From the NCBI RefSeq assembly GCF_017814915.1, contig NZ_JAGIPZ010000001.1, positions 1,055,559 through 1,119,558 of the forward strand: 64,000 bases of DNA, read 5' to 3'. Below, one piece after another: positions 52,629 to 62,664 of this stretch (the stretch's first letter is position 1; each line of letters begins with the position of its first letter). Origin of the DNA: Herbaspirillum sp. LeCh32-8. GTDB taxonomy: Bacteria; Pseudomonadota; Gammaproteobacteria; Burkholderiales; Burkholderiaceae_D. The position numbers and the translations under genes are program-made. The notes below the pieces were generated by a model. It ran no database searches, was not told the origin of the DNA, and worked only from the letters and a program-made list of their open reading frames with translations.

Positions 52629-52986
52629 GAATATTGCTCCTTGTTCTTGATGTCGGTAGCGGGAAGACATCAGGCAAGCATCAATTTCTGACGCATCGCA
52701 TCAACGCCCATCAAGACCCGAGCATCCCGATGAAGGGGCTCACGTGTGGACGCCGCCTGGCGCTTTCCCGCCTCGCCGTCTCGTGGCCGAAGGCTTGCCG
52801 GTGCGCCCCAAGCTCTGCAGGAGGGGGGCTAGGCTCCAAGAATGTTAGCGGCGGCGCGAAAGCGACAGCGATAGGACTGCCGCCCATTTCCTTGTAGGAA
52901 AACCGGAAATTGCTGCATTGCACCCATCACAGCGCAGAAGTGTCGGGCAGGAGCGACGCCCTCCTGTCGGATTTCGCCGAAACGCT
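52629..52986. other. Intergenic region between treY and pgi
   Basis: 358 bases. It should hold the end of the glg/tre operon and the pgi promoter. I found no T-tailed hairpin after treY and no clear -35/-10 pair. No gene is supported. Confidence 0.5.
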
Positions 52987-55900
52987 TCAGTCGTGCAATT
53001 CCAGCAGCTCCACCGGCAGGCTGCCGAGGATCTCGGACACGGCGATATGACCGCCGTGTTCGCCATCCGGCAGCGCGCGCTCACTCAATACGCCGTGCCC
53101 GCTGGTGAGCGCGCTGCGCCAACGACGCGGGCCTTGGCCGGCACCGTGCGACAGCACCGCCGGCACGGCGATGCTGGTATCGCCCCAGGCCTCCGACGAC
53201 ACCAGCGGCAAGGCGTCGTCGCGCGGCGCCTCGAAGTTCAGCAGCTTCGCCGACAGGCGCGTGCAGACCACCAGCACCACGCGCAAGCCCGGGCCGCCGT
53301 CCTCCCCGCCCTCCTCGCCCTCCTCGCCCGCGTTGTCAGCCGGCGGCAGAATGCGCGCGAAGGCGATCACATGGCGCGCGAGCTTGCCGTGGGTGGACAA
53401 GGGGATATAGCCCCCCGCGCCGAACAGCGCGGCGTGCTGGCGGCGGTAGTGCAGCACCGCACGGATCAGCTGCAGCTTGGCGCCGCCGCTCTGCCATTCG
53501 CGCAGCGACACCGGCCGGCTCACCGCATCGGCCAGGCGCCGCACGCGCAGCGGGAAGTCCACCGCGCTGCGGTTGTCAGGGTCCACCAGACTCAGGTCCC
53601 ACAGCTCGGTGCCCTGGTAAAAATCGGGAATGCCCGGCACGCACAACTTCAGCATGGTTTGCGTCAGGCTGTTGACGGTGCCCAGCGGCGAGAGCCGCCG
53701 CACGAACTCTTCCAGCTCGACCAAAAAAGGATGATGGCGCGGATCCAGCCCCGGGTCACACAGCAAGGCCCGCACGAAGCGCTCGCAGGCTTGCTCGTAG
53801 GCCAGCTGCGGCGACAGCCAGTCGCTGCGGCGCTTGCCTTCGCGCAGCGCCTTGCGCTGCCATTCGATCACACGCTGCGCCAGCTGCTCCAGCGGTTGCA
53901 GGTCATCGTCGACGGCGCGCATGCCGTCCGGCCAGGCGCCGATCAGGGTCTGGTACAGCATGCATTCGTCGGCGGCGTCGATGGCGCCCTGCTCGCCCGC
54001 CGTGGCCTGCACGATGGACGCGTTGAGCGCGCGCCAGTGGCGCAGCAGCGTATGCCATTCCTCAGGGATCTCGGACAGCGCGGCCAGCCGCATGCGCGCG
54101 TCCTCGCCGCGCTTGTGGTCATGGGTCGCGGTGGCCAGCAGGCTGTACGGCGCGTGGGCCGCGCGCAACTGGGCCAGGCGGTGGAACTGCTGCACCGGCA
54201 GCGTCAACTGCGCCGGATCGGAGCCGACCTCGTTGCGCGACAGCAGCCGGCCGTAACGATAGAAGGCAGTGTCCTCCACCGACTTGGCCGTCAGCGGCGG
54301 CGTCAGCTGCTGGAAGCGCGCGATGGCGCGCAGTTGCAGCGCGCGCCGGGTCTGGTCAGCAGCGCCGTGAAGGAGGTCGCCGCCCAGCCAGCCTTCCACC
54401 ACATGCAGCGTGGCATGGTCGGCCGCGTGCAGTGTGGCGCTGGCGGCAATCGCGGCGCAGGCCAGCGTCTCGCGCTCGGCGGCCGGCATGCCGTCGGCGG
54501 TGGCATAGGTGCGGTACACCGGGAAATGCACCAGCAGCTCGGCCACGCTGCGGCGTATGGCCATCAACGACAGTTCACGCGTTTGCACCGCGCTGCGCGC
54601 CAACTGGTGCAGGCACAGCGTCAGGGCATTGAATTCAGCGGCGAAATTGCGCACCAGGAAGCTGCGCCGGGCATCGCGCACGATGGCCTCGAAATCGCCC
54701 AGCTCGCAGCGTCGCCGGCCCAGCATGCGATCTACCGGTTCCAACCCAGCCTGATTCTCCTGCGCCCGGGCCAGCAGCGGCATCGCGGGCGTCGGCTCGT
54801 CGTCCGGCGCTGACCGTGCCGACGGCGGCTGGTCCAGCCGCTCCTGCTGATCCTGCCGCCCCGGCAGCGTATCGGGCGCAGCCGCTGCGGCTGCGGCATG
54901 CGCATCGCCGCTGAGCTCGCCGACGATGCCGCGCCAGATGTCGTCCAGCACCGGCTCGCCCTCGGCGTCGTGCAGCACCGCCGCGCATTGGTCCATGAAT
55001 TCGTAACCGGTGGTGCCGTCCAGCTCCCACTCATGCGGCAGGCGTTCGTCGCGCGCCAGGATCTTCTCGGCGATGATGTAAGGCTCATGCCCGGCGCGCA
55101 AGGCGCGCAGGCGTCGGCGCAGCAGCCGGCAATAGCCGCCGGGGTCGAGCAGGCCGTCGATATGGTCCAGCCGCACGCCGTCGATCAGGCCTTCGGCGTA
55201 CAGACGGAAGATCTCGACATGCATCGCCTCGAATACCTCCTCGCACTCCACCCGCATGCCGGCCAGTTCGCTGACCTCGAAGAAGCGACGCCAGTTGATC
55301 TCGTCGGCAGCATTGCGCCAGAAGGCCAGGCGATAGTGCTGGCGCTCCAGCAACTGGTGCATCTCGCTCGCGCCCTGCGGCTGCGAGGCCGAGAAGGCGG
55401 CCAGCGCGGCGTCAATATCGGCCAGGCCGTCGGCGTCCTGCGCCAGCTCGCGCAGCAACTGCCAACCGGCGGCGGCCAGCTGCTCGGGCGCGCGCTCGCC
55501 CTGGTCGAGCGCGGCAAACAGCGCGATGGCCGGCGCCAGCCGTTCGCTGCCGGCGGTCTCCAGCACTACCGCGTAGTCATGAGGCGACAACGGAAAATGG
55601 TTGTCGTGGTGCGCCACGTAAAGCTGGCCGTGCTGCTCGTCAAAGCGCAGCGTGAGCTCGCCGGCCTCCAGCGCCTCGGCATAGGACTGGCCGAGGAACG
55701 GCAGCAACACTTTGCCGGCCAGCGCCGGATCGGGACTGTCCCAGTCGATGTCGAACCACGCCGCATAGCGGCTGCTGCGGCCCCAGCGCAGCACGTCCTG
55801 CCACCAGGGATTGTGCGTGCCCACCGCCATGTGGTTGGGCACGATGTCGACGATCAGGCCCATGCCGTGCTCGCGCAGCCGATCGCACAGCTTGCGCAGC

Positions 55901-56190
55901 CCTTTCTCGCCGCCCAGCTCGGGATTGACGCGGGTCGGGTCGACCACGTCGTAGCCGTGCGTCGAGCCTGGCCGCGCCACGAGAATGGGCGAGGCATAGA
56001 TGTGGCTCACGCCCAAAGTGTCGTAATAGCCGACCAGGTCGGCCGCGTGCTCGAAGCGGAAGTCGCGGTTGAACTGCAGCCGCGCCGTGGCGCGCGGGAC
56101 GTCCCGGCGGCTGCGCCGTTGCGGCAGGCGCTGCGCGGTCTTTTCTGCCAGGCGCTCGGCGCGGGCGTTGTCGCGGGTATCCATCTCCAT
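52987..56190 (-). CDS. treY: Maltooligosyltrehalose synthase
   Basis: The protein has 1067 residues, longer than usual (about 700-950). It converts the reducing end of maltooligosaccharides to a trehalose unit, the first step of the TreYZ pathway. A GH13 fold: LQFNRDFRFEHAADLVGYYDTLG (in parts), catalytic Asp in GVRLDHIDGLLDP, Glu in YIIAEKILARDERLP, and the Asp in TATHDHKRGEDARMR. Good ribosome site AGGAGAG. Two low-complexity insertions: about residues 428-490 (Ala/Gln/Pro-rich) and 948-967 (Glu/Gly-rich). Last gene of the operon, 28 bases after malQ. Confidence 0.95.
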   Translation of the reverse strand: MEMDTRDNARAERLAEKTAQRLPQRRSRRDVPRATARLQFNRDFRFEHAADLVGYYDTLGVSHIYASPILVARPGSTHGYDVVDPTRVNPELGGEKGLRKLCDRLREHGMGLIVDIVPNHMAVGTHNPWWQDVLRWGRSSRYAAWFDIDWDSPDPALAGKVLLPFLGQSYAEALEAGELTLRFDEQHGQLYVAHHDNHFPLSPHDYAVVLETAGSERLAPAIALFAALDQGERAPEQLAAAGWQLLRELAQDADGLADIDAALAAFSASQPQGASEMHQLLERQHYRLAFWRNAADEINWRRFFEVSELAGMRVECEEVFEAMHVEIFRLYAEGLIDGVRLDHIDGLLDPGGYCRLLRRRLRALRAGHEPYIIAEKILARDERLPHEWELDGTTGYEFMDQCAAVLHDAEGEPVLDDIWRGIVGELSGDAHAAAAAAAPDTLPGRQDQQERLDQPPSARSAPDDEPTPAMPLLARAQENQAGLEPVDRMLGRRRCELGDFEAIVRDARRSFLVRNFAAEFNALTLCLHQLARSAVQTRELSLMAIRRSVAELLVHFPVYRTYATADGMPAAERETLACAAIAASATLHAADHATLHVVEGWLGGDLLHGAADQTRRALQLRAIARFQQLTPPLTAKSVEDTAFYRYGRLLSRNEVGSDPAQLTLPVQQFHRLAQLRAAHAPYSLLATATHDHKRGEDARMRLAALSEIPEEWHTLLRHWRALNASIVQATAGEQGAIDAADECMLYQTLIGAWPDGMRAVDDDLQPLEQLAQRVIEWQRKALREGKRRSDWLSPQLAYEQACERFVRALLCDPGLDPRHHPFLVELEEFVRRLSPLGTVNSLTQTMLKLCVPGIPDFYQGTELWDLSLVDPDNRSAVDFPLRVRRLADAVSRPVSLREWQSGGAKLQLIRAVLHYRRQHAALFGAGGYIPLSTHGKLARHVIAFARILPPADNAGEEGEEGGEDGGPGLRVVLVVCTRLSAKLLNFEAPRDDALPLVSSEAWGDTSIAVPAVLSHGAGQGPRRWRSALTSGHGVLSERALPDGEHGGHIAVSEILGSLPVELLELHD

Positions 56191-56218
56191 CTTCTCTCCT
56201 GATGCGCCGTTGCCGGCT

Positions 56219-58534
56219 TTATTTCTTGTCGGCGCCTGAAGCGATGCTCACGCCGCGCACGCGGCGCAATCGCTCCAGCCGGGCGCGCGCCTCGTACGGG
56301 GCAAACAGCTGCGGCACGTCGGCCGGCAACCGGCGTCGCCAGTTGGGGTGCGGGTCGGTCAGGCCGGGCAGGTTCGGTTGCTGCGCCAGGCCGAGGATGT
56401 CTTCCACCGGGACCACCGCCAGCGGCGCCGGCGTGGCCGCCACGAACTCCAGCGCGGCATCCACCGCCGCCGCGCAGGACTGCAGCGACTGCGGCTGCTC
56501 CTGCGGCTCGGCCGCTTCAGCCATGGCCTCGGCTTCTTCCGGCGTAGCTTGCGGCACCGCGCCGCTGGACAGCCCCTGGTCGAGGAAGCCCTGCCACAGC
56601 GTCTCACGCTCCAGCTCGCGCTGCGCCAGCGTCTGCACCAGCGTGTCGGTCGATCCCGGCGCGTCGTCCAGCTGGCCTAGCCGGGCGCGCCAGGCGATGT
56701 CGGCGCCGGCCCACCAGCCGGCCACGGTCGGCAGGTCGTGCGTGGTGGTGACGGCGATGGCCTTGTCCGACCAGTCCTGCGGCATCAGGAAGTGCTTCTT
56801 GTCCCGCTGGAACCACAACACGCGGATGCCGGCCACGCCGGCGTCGTCCAGCACGCGGTCGAAACCGGGCGGCACCGTGCCGAGATCTTCGCCGATCACC
56901 ACCGCGCGGTGACGCCAGGACTCCAGCGCAATGAGGCGCAGCATGTCCTGCAGCGGGTAGCGCACGTAGGCCCCGGCCTGCGCGCCCAGCGCCTGCGGCA
57001 CCAGCCACAGGCGGTTCAGGCCCAGCACGTGGTCGATGCGCACCCCGCCGCCGTGGGCGAAGCAGGCGCGCAGCATCGCCAGATAAGCTTGATAGCCGCT
57101 GCGGCGCAAGGCCAGCGGCGAGAAAGCACCCAGCCCCCAGTTCTGCCCCTGCGGCGCCAGCAGATCGGGCGGCGCGCCCACCGTCAGGCCGGCGGCGATG
57201 TCGCGCTGGTGGCTCCAGGCCTGGCTACCGCCGTTGTCGGCCCCGACCGCCAGATCGGCGATCAGGCCGATCGGCATGCCGGCCTCGCGCGCGCGCCGCT
57301 GGGCCTGCGTCAGCCCGCGCGCGGCCTGCCATTGCAGGAACATGTGGAAGTCGATCTCGCCGCGCTGCTCTTCGGCGAAGGCGCGTATCTGCGGCGTATC
57401 CGGGCTGCTGCCGATGTTGCCCCAGTGACGCCAGTCGCACGCATGCGGCTCGCCCCGGGTGGCCAGCGCGTGACTGTACGCCTCGTACAGGGCATGCGCA
57501 TGCAGCGCGCTTGCGCCCTCGAGCTTGAAGGCGGCAAAGGCGGCCTGGCGGCTACCGTCGTGCGCGCTCTCGGTCAGGAACAAGGCATACAGGCGGCGCA
57601 GCAGCTGCAGTCGATGCGCGCCGGCGCGCGCCCAGTCGATCAACGTGGCGCGCTGCAGGCGTTCATGGGCGGCGATCATTTCGGGCCCGCCCTCAGCCAG
57701 CACCTGCGCCTGAGCGCCCTCGCCCAGCACGGCGGCGGGGTCGATCAGCAAGGGATTGAGGAACAAACGACTGGAGGGCGAATACGGACTGCTGCGACCA
57801 GGGTCGGCGCCGAACATCGCATGCACCGGCGACATCGTCAGCGCGGACGCGCCATAGCCGGCAGCGGCCTCGGCCAGTTCGGCCAGCGCCGTGAAGTGGC
57901 CGATGCCGCCGTCGCCGTAGACATTGCGCGTAGGCTTCAGGCTATCGCTGCGCAGGCTGTACAGCTGCGCCGACAAGGCCCAGCCGCGCTCGCCGCCGCT
58001 CTCGCGCAGGGCATCGGCGATGGTGTAGCAGCGTGCCGGCGCAATGGCCAGCGTCAGGATGTGGCCGGCCACCAGCAGGCGGTGGTAGCCCGGCAGGTCG
58101 ATCGCCGGGATGCACGGCGCCCGCGTGACGTCGCCCGAGATCAGCAGCGTCAGGCGTGCGCCGTTTTCCAGCTCGACTCGGCACGACTGCCCGTGCAGGC
58201 GCGAGGACATCGGCAGCTCTACCGGCTGGTGCTGCACGCCGGTCACCAGCGGCGGCAATTGCCCCACCGATTGTTCGCGCGCCAGCTGCGCCAGGCTGTC
58301 GCGGCAGTCAGCGTCGGTGTCTGCCGGCAGCCCCAGCGAACTCAGGATGGCGCGCAGGGCATCGTCGCCCACCACCTGCGGCTGGTCGTAGGCATCGGTC
58401 CAGCGCACGGCGATTCCGGCCTGCGCGGCCAGCTGGTGCAAGGGCTTCTCGAAGGACGGGGAAGCCTGCGGGGGCATCTTGGTGCGCGCTTCGTGGGCCC
58501 GCGCAGTATCAGCCATGGCGGTCATTGCATTCAT
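56219..58534 (-). CDS. malQ: 4-alpha-glucanotransferase (amylomaltase)
   Basis: The protein has 771 residues. It moves glucan chains between maltodextrins and releases glucose. An N-terminal beta extension (as in E. coli MalQ), a GH77 catalytic domain with Asp in GVRIDHVLGLNRLW, Glu in VIGEDLGTVPPGFD and Asp in TTHDLPTVAGWW. The start overlaps the treZ stop by one base (TAATG), so it is coupled. In this operon it would rebuild longer maltodextrins from the short pieces left by TreY/TreZ and GlgX. A Pro/Gln/Glu-rich stretch lies after GAVPQATPEEAEAMAE. Confidence 0.95.
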   Translation of the reverse strand: MNAMTAMADTARAHEARTKMPPQASPSFEKPLHQLAAQAGIAVRWTDAYDQPQVVGDDALRAILSSLGLPADTDADCRDSLAQLAREQSVGQLPPLVTGVQHQPVELPMSSRLHGQSCRVELENGARLTLLISGDVTRAPCIPAIDLPGYHRLLVAGHILTLAIAPARCYTIADALRESGGERGWALSAQLYSLRSDSLKPTRNVYGDGGIGHFTALAELAEAAAGYGASALTMSPVHAMFGADPGRSSPYSPSSRLFLNPLLIDPAAVLGEGAQAQVLAEGGPEMIAAHERLQRATLIDWARAGAHRLQLLRRLYALFLTESAHDGSRQAAFAAFKLEGASALHAHALYEAYSHALATRGEPHACDWRHWGNIGSSPDTPQIRAFAEEQRGEIDFHMFLQWQAARGLTQAQRRAREAGMPIGLIADLAVGADNGGSQAWSHQRDIAAGLTVGAPPDLLAPQGQNWGLGAFSPLALRRSGYQAYLAMLRACFAHGGGVRIDHVLGLNRLWLVPQALGAQAGAYVRYPLQDMLRLIALESWRHRAVVIGEDLGTVPPGFDRVLDDAGVAGIRVLWFQRDKKHFLMPQDWSDKAIAVTTTHDLPTVAGWWAGADIAWRARLGQLDDAPGSTDTLVQTLAQRELERETLWQGFLDQGLSSGAVPQATPEEAEAMAEAAEPQEQPQSLQSCAAAVDAALEFVAATPAPLAVVPVEDILGLAQQPNLPGLTDPHPNWRRRLPADVPQLFAPYEARARLERLRRVRGVSIASGADKK

Positions 58535-60405
58535 TACAAACTCCCCATCGGTATGGCCGGTTCACGGATGGCCAGGATGGCGTGGCCGGGGAAACGTCCC
58601 GCGGCCAGACCATCCAGCGCGCCGCCGCTGTCGTACAGCACATCGGCGCCAGCCAGCGCAGCGCTGCGCGCGACTTGCTCCAGCGATTCGCTCAGGCCTT
58701 CTTCAGCCAGGTTCACGGTGATGTTGAGCACCGTGCGGTTGGACAGCATCCAGCGCGCGTTGACTGCCTTGGGCCCGATCGCGCGTGCCTCGATCGCATG
58801 CGCGCCGCGCAGGAACGGCGCGACGTGTACGCTGCGGATACGCAGCAGTTGCGCCGTGCGGGTCAGCCATGCAGCCGCCACCGGCGCCGGGCCGGGTTCG
58901 GGGATCGAGGTCATGAAGGTGGAAAAGCTGTTGGGATCCGGCAGCTGCTCCAGCAACGACGCGTCCGCAAACTGCGGGAAGCGCGCGAACTCGCGGCGGC
59001 GCCCTTCGCGCACGGCGCGGGCCAGGTCCTCGTTGCGATGGCTGGTGAAATACAGGAAGGCCTGCTCGGCGCCGAATTCTTCACCCATGAACAGCATCGG
59101 AATCTGCGGCGCCAGCAGCAGCAAGGCCTGCGCCGCCTGCAACGCCCGCGGATGGGCCAGCACCGTCAGGCGTTCGCCGAAGGCGCGATTGCCGATCTGG
59201 TCGTGGTTCTGCAGGAAGTTGACGAAGGCCGTCGGCGGCAGGCCGGCGCTGGGTTCACCGCGCGGCTCGCCGGAATACGGCGACACCTCGCCCTGGTAGA
59301 CGAAGCCCTCTTTCAGGCAGCGCGCCAGTTTCTCGGCCGGCTGTTCGGCATAGGCGGCGTAGTAGCCGCCATCCTCACCGGTCAGCAGCACATGCAGCAC
59401 GTGGTGCGCATCGTCGTTCCACTGGGCATCGTAGACGTGGCTGCCCTCGCAGCCTTTGCCGCCCTCGCCGTCGGCGCCAAAGCCGAGCAGGTGCGCGGCG
59501 TTGCCGTCGTGCTCCAACACCAGGTGCACATGCCGCTCGCTGCCGATCTCCTGGCGGATGCGCCGGCCCAGCCGCTCCAGCCATTTGGGCTCGCAAATGG
59601 CATGCACGGCGTCGAAACGCAGGCCGTCGAAGCGATATTCCTGCAGCCAGTACAGCGCATTGTGGGTGAAGAAATCGTCCACCTCGGGCCGGCGGAAATC
59701 GATGGTGGCGCCCCACAGCGTATTCATGTCGTGGCGGAAGAAGGCCGGGGCGTAGCTGTTGAGGTAATTGCCGTCCGGCCCGAAGTGGTTGTACACCACG
59801 TCCAGGAACACCATCATGCCAAGCCCGTGAGCGGTGTCGATCAGGGCCTTCAACTGTTCCGGCGTGCCGTAGGCGGCGTCCGGCGCAAACGGCAGCACGC
59901 CGTCGTAGCCCCAGTTGTGCGCGCCCGGGAATTCGCCCACCGGCATCAGCTCGACGGCGGTGATGCCCAGCTCGGCCAGCTCCGGCAGGCGCTGCTGGAT
60001 GCCGGCAAAGCCGCCCATGGCGCCGGGGTGCAGCTCGTAGAGTACCGTCTCATGCCAGGGGCGGCCGTTCCAGGCGGTGTATTGCCACTGGTAGGCGTGC
60101 GGGTCGACCACCAGGCTGGGGTCGAACACGTCGCCGGCCTGCCCGCGCGAAGCGGGATCGGGGGCCACCACTTCGCCGTCCACCTGCGACATGAAGACGT
60201 AGCGGTAACGGCTGCCGGGATCGCACTCGGTCTCCAGCGAGAACCAGCCCTCGCCGTCCGCCTCTGCCGACATCGGCACGCGGCCGCGGCCGTCGATCTC
60301 CACCGCCGCCGTCTTGGCGCCCGGTGCCCAGACGCGAAAACGCACATGGCCCGGCGCGATGAACTGTGCGCCGAACGGCAACGGCCAGGAATATTGGGCG
60401 CTCAT
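58534..60405 (-). CDS. treZ: Maltooligosyltrehalose trehalohydrolase
   Basis: The protein has 623 residues. It releases free trehalose from maltooligosyltrehalose made by TreY. N-terminal CBM48-like domain (VRFRVWAPGAKTAAVEIDG), then GH13 with catalytic Asp in LRFDAVHAI, Glu in HLVLEHDGNA and Asp in NFLQNHDQIGNRAFGER. The start MSAQYSWPLPFGA overlaps the glgX stop (ATGA); a five-residue longer start is less likely. Third gene of the operon. Confidence 0.95.
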   Translation of the reverse strand: MSAQYSWPLPFGAQFIAPGHVRFRVWAPGAKTAAVEIDGRGRVPMSAEADGEGWFSLETECDPGSRYRYVFMSQVDGEVVAPDPASRGQAGDVFDPSLVVDPHAYQWQYTAWNGRPWHETVLYELHPGAMGGFAGIQQRLPELAELGITAVELMPVGEFPGAHNWGYDGVLPFAPDAAYGTPEQLKALIDTAHGLGMMVFLDVVYNHFGPDGNYLNSYAPAFFRHDMNTLWGATIDFRRPEVDDFFTHNALYWLQEYRFDGLRFDAVHAICEPKWLERLGRRIRQEIGSERHVHLVLEHDGNAAHLLGFGADGEGGKGCEGSHVYDAQWNDDAHHVLHVLLTGEDGGYYAAYAEQPAEKLARCLKEGFVYQGEVSPYSGEPRGEPSAGLPPTAFVNFLQNHDQIGNRAFGERLTVLAHPRALQAAQALLLLAPQIPMLFMGEEFGAEQAFLYFTSHRNEDLARAVREGRRREFARFPQFADASLLEQLPDPNSFSTFMTSIPEPGPAPVAAAWLTRTAQLLRIRSVHVAPFLRGAHAIEARAIGPKAVNARWMLSNRTVLNITVNLAEEGLSESLEQVARSAALAGADVLYDSGGALDGLAAGRFPGHAILAIREPAIPMGSL

Positions 60406-62663
60406 GCGCGTTCTCCCCATTCGTTACGGGTAATCCATTCATTGGCGGCCAGCGGATAGATCGCCGACGACAGGTGCAGCGGCCGGTTGGCGTACACCTG
60501 CAGGCTGTGCGCCGCCACCGTCACCAAGGCGTCGCCGCCCACGCTGAGGTTGCCGCTCTCGCCGTCGGGCATGCCGGTGGCGCAGGTGGTGTCGAGCAGC
60601 AGGCAATAGTTGTCGTCCGGGCGCGGAAAGCTGAAGGTGATCGGCTCATGGCCGGCGTTGACGAACATCAGCAGCACGTCCGGCACCGCCTCGGCCAGTT
60701 CGCTGGGGGTTTCGGTATTGGCAGCGTCGTGGATGCGCGAGCTCAGCTGCTTGTGCGGCTCCTGGCGCTTGCCGGCCAGCTGCAGCGCAATGGCGCGCGC
60801 CACCGGATTGCGCCAGTCCTCGTCGGACACCGGTTGCGCGGCCTCGTCGAACCAGGCCACGTCCTGCAATCCCTCGCCCACCATGTGCGTGCCATGCAGG
60901 AAGTAGCCGCAGCGCAGCACCTCGAAGTCGCGCCGGATCGCCGTCACGCGGCCGACAAAGGCGGTCAGCGCGGCGCCCTCGGGCGAGCGCGCCTGGTCCC
61001 AGTCGACCCACGAGATCTGGTTATCCTGGCAATAGGCATTGTTGTTGCCGCCCTGGCTGCGGTGGAATTCGTCCCCGGCCAGCAGCATCGGCGTACCCTG
61101 CGCCAGCAGCACCGAGGCCAGCATCGAGCGTTGGGCGCAGCCGCGCGCGGCCAGGATGGCAGCGTCGTCGGTGTCGCCCTCGGCGCCCCAGTTGTAGCTG
61201 GCGTTGTCGTTGTGGCCATCGTTGCCGTTCTCGCCGTTGGCCTCGTTGTGCTTGCCGTTGTAGCTGACCAGGTCACGCAGCGTGAAGCCGTCGTGCGAGG
61301 CGATGAAGTTGACCGTGGCCCAGGGCTTGCGGCGGTTGTGCTCGAACATTTCCGCCGAGCCCAGCATGCGCTGGGCGAAGCCGCCACGCATGGCCTCGTC
61401 GCCCTTCCAGAACTTGCGCATGTCGTCGCGGAACTTGTCGTTCCATTCGGCGAAGCGCGCCGGGTGATTGCCCAGCTGGTAACCGCCGGGACCGATGTCC
61501 CACGGCTCGGAGATCAGCTTCAGGCGCGACAGCACCGGATCCTGCAGCAAGGCGTCGAAGAAGCCCGAGCCCGGGTCGAAGCCGTTGGCCTCACGCCCCA
61601 GCGTGGAGCCGAGGTCGAAGCGGAAGCCGTCAATATGGAACGACTGGGCCCAGTAGCGCAACGAATCCATCACCATCTGCAGCACGCGCGGATGCGACAG
61701 ATTCAGCGTGTTGCCGCAGCCGGTATCGTTGATGTGGTAGCGCTCCCGGCCCGGCATCAGGCGGAAGTAGCTGGCGTTGTCGAGGCCGCGGAACGACAGC
61801 GTCGGCCCCAGCTCGCTGCCGCAGCTGGTGTGGTTGTAGACCACATCCAGGATCACCTCGATGCCGGCGCTGTGCAGCCGGCGCACCGCCATGCGCAGCT
61901 CGTTGGGGTCGCCCATGGACATGTAGGAAGGCTCGGGCGCGAAGTAGCCCAGCGTGCTGTAGCCCCAGTAATTGGAGAGGCCGCGCTCGACCAGGAAGCT
62001 GTCTTGCAGGAAGGCGTGCACCGGCATCAGCTCCAGCGTGGTCACGCCCAGCCGCAGCAGGTGGTCGATGAAGGCCGGGTCGGCCAACGCGGCGAAGGTG
62101 CCGCGCTCATGCGGCAGCAGGTCTTCGCGCATCTTCGAGATGCCGCGCACGTGCGCCTCGTAGATCACCGTCTTGTTCCACGGCACCTGCGGCAAGCGGT
62201 CGTGCTCCCACACGAAGGCCTCCTCGGTCACCATTGCCTTGGGCATGGCCGCGGCGCTGTCGCGACGGTCGAAGGACAGGTCGGCGCGCGGCGAGTGCAT
62301 GCGGTAGCCGTACAGCGCATCGGTCCAGCGCACTTGTCCGACCAGGCGCTTGGCATAGGGATCGAGCAGCAACTTATGCGGGTTGAAGCGATGCCCCTTG
62401 CCCGGCTCGTACGGGCCATGCGCCCGGTAGCCGTACACCAGCCCGGGCGCGGCGCCCGGCAGGTAGCCGTGCCACACCTCATCGGTGCATTCGGGCAGCG
62501 GGATGCGCTTCAATTCGCGCTTGCCGGACGGATCGAAGATGCACAGGTCGATGCGCGTGGCATGCGCCGAGAACACGGCGAAGTTCACGCCCAGGCCGTC
62601 GGAACTGGCGCCCAGCGGATAGGACACTCCCGGCAACAGACGGTCGGGAAAGGCGACGCTCAT
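60402..62663 (-). CDS. glgX: Glycogen debranching enzyme (isoamylase type)
   Basis: The protein has 753 residues. It hydrolyses alpha-1,6 branches of phosphorylase-trimmed glycogen to give linear maltodextrins for TreY. N-terminal CBM48 (FAVFSAHATRIDLCIFDPSG), GH13 with GFRFDLGSTLGRE (nucleophile Asp), KLISEPWDIG (acid Glu) and FIASHDGFTLRDLVSYN (Asp). Start lies one base after the glgB stop (TGAGATG), so translation is coupled. Confidence 0.96.
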   Translation of the reverse strand: MSVAFPDRLLPGVSYPLGASSDGLGVNFAVFSAHATRIDLCIFDPSGKRELKRIPLPECTDEVWHGYLPGAAPGLVYGYRAHGPYEPGKGHRFNPHKLLLDPYAKRLVGQVRWTDALYGYRMHSPRADLSFDRRDSAAAMPKAMVTEEAFVWEHDRLPQVPWNKTVIYEAHVRGISKMREDLLPHERGTFAALADPAFIDHLLRLGVTTLELMPVHAFLQDSFLVERGLSNYWGYSTLGYFAPEPSYMSMGDPNELRMAVRRLHSAGIEVILDVVYNHTSCGSELGPTLSFRGLDNASYFRLMPGRERYHINDTGCGNTLNLSHPRVLQMVMDSLRYWAQSFHIDGFRFDLGSTLGREANGFDPGSGFFDALLQDPVLSRLKLISEPWDIGPGGYQLGNHPARFAEWNDKFRDDMRKFWKGDEAMRGGFAQRMLGSAEMFEHNRRKPWATVNFIASHDGFTLRDLVSYNGKHNEANGENGNDGHNDNASYNWGAEGDTDDAAILAARGCAQRSMLASVLLAQGTPMLLAGDEFHRSQGGNNNAYCQDNQISWVDWDQARSPEGAALTAFVGRVTAIRRDFEVLRCGYFLHGTHMVGEGLQDVAWFDEAAQPVSDEDWRNPVARAIALQLAGKRQEPHKQLSSRIHDAANTETPSELAEAVPDVLLMFVNAGHEPITFSFPRPDDNYCLLLDTTCATGMPDGESGNLSVGGDALVTVAAHSLQVYANRPLHLSSAIYPLAANEWITRNEWGERA

Positions 62664-62664
62664 C

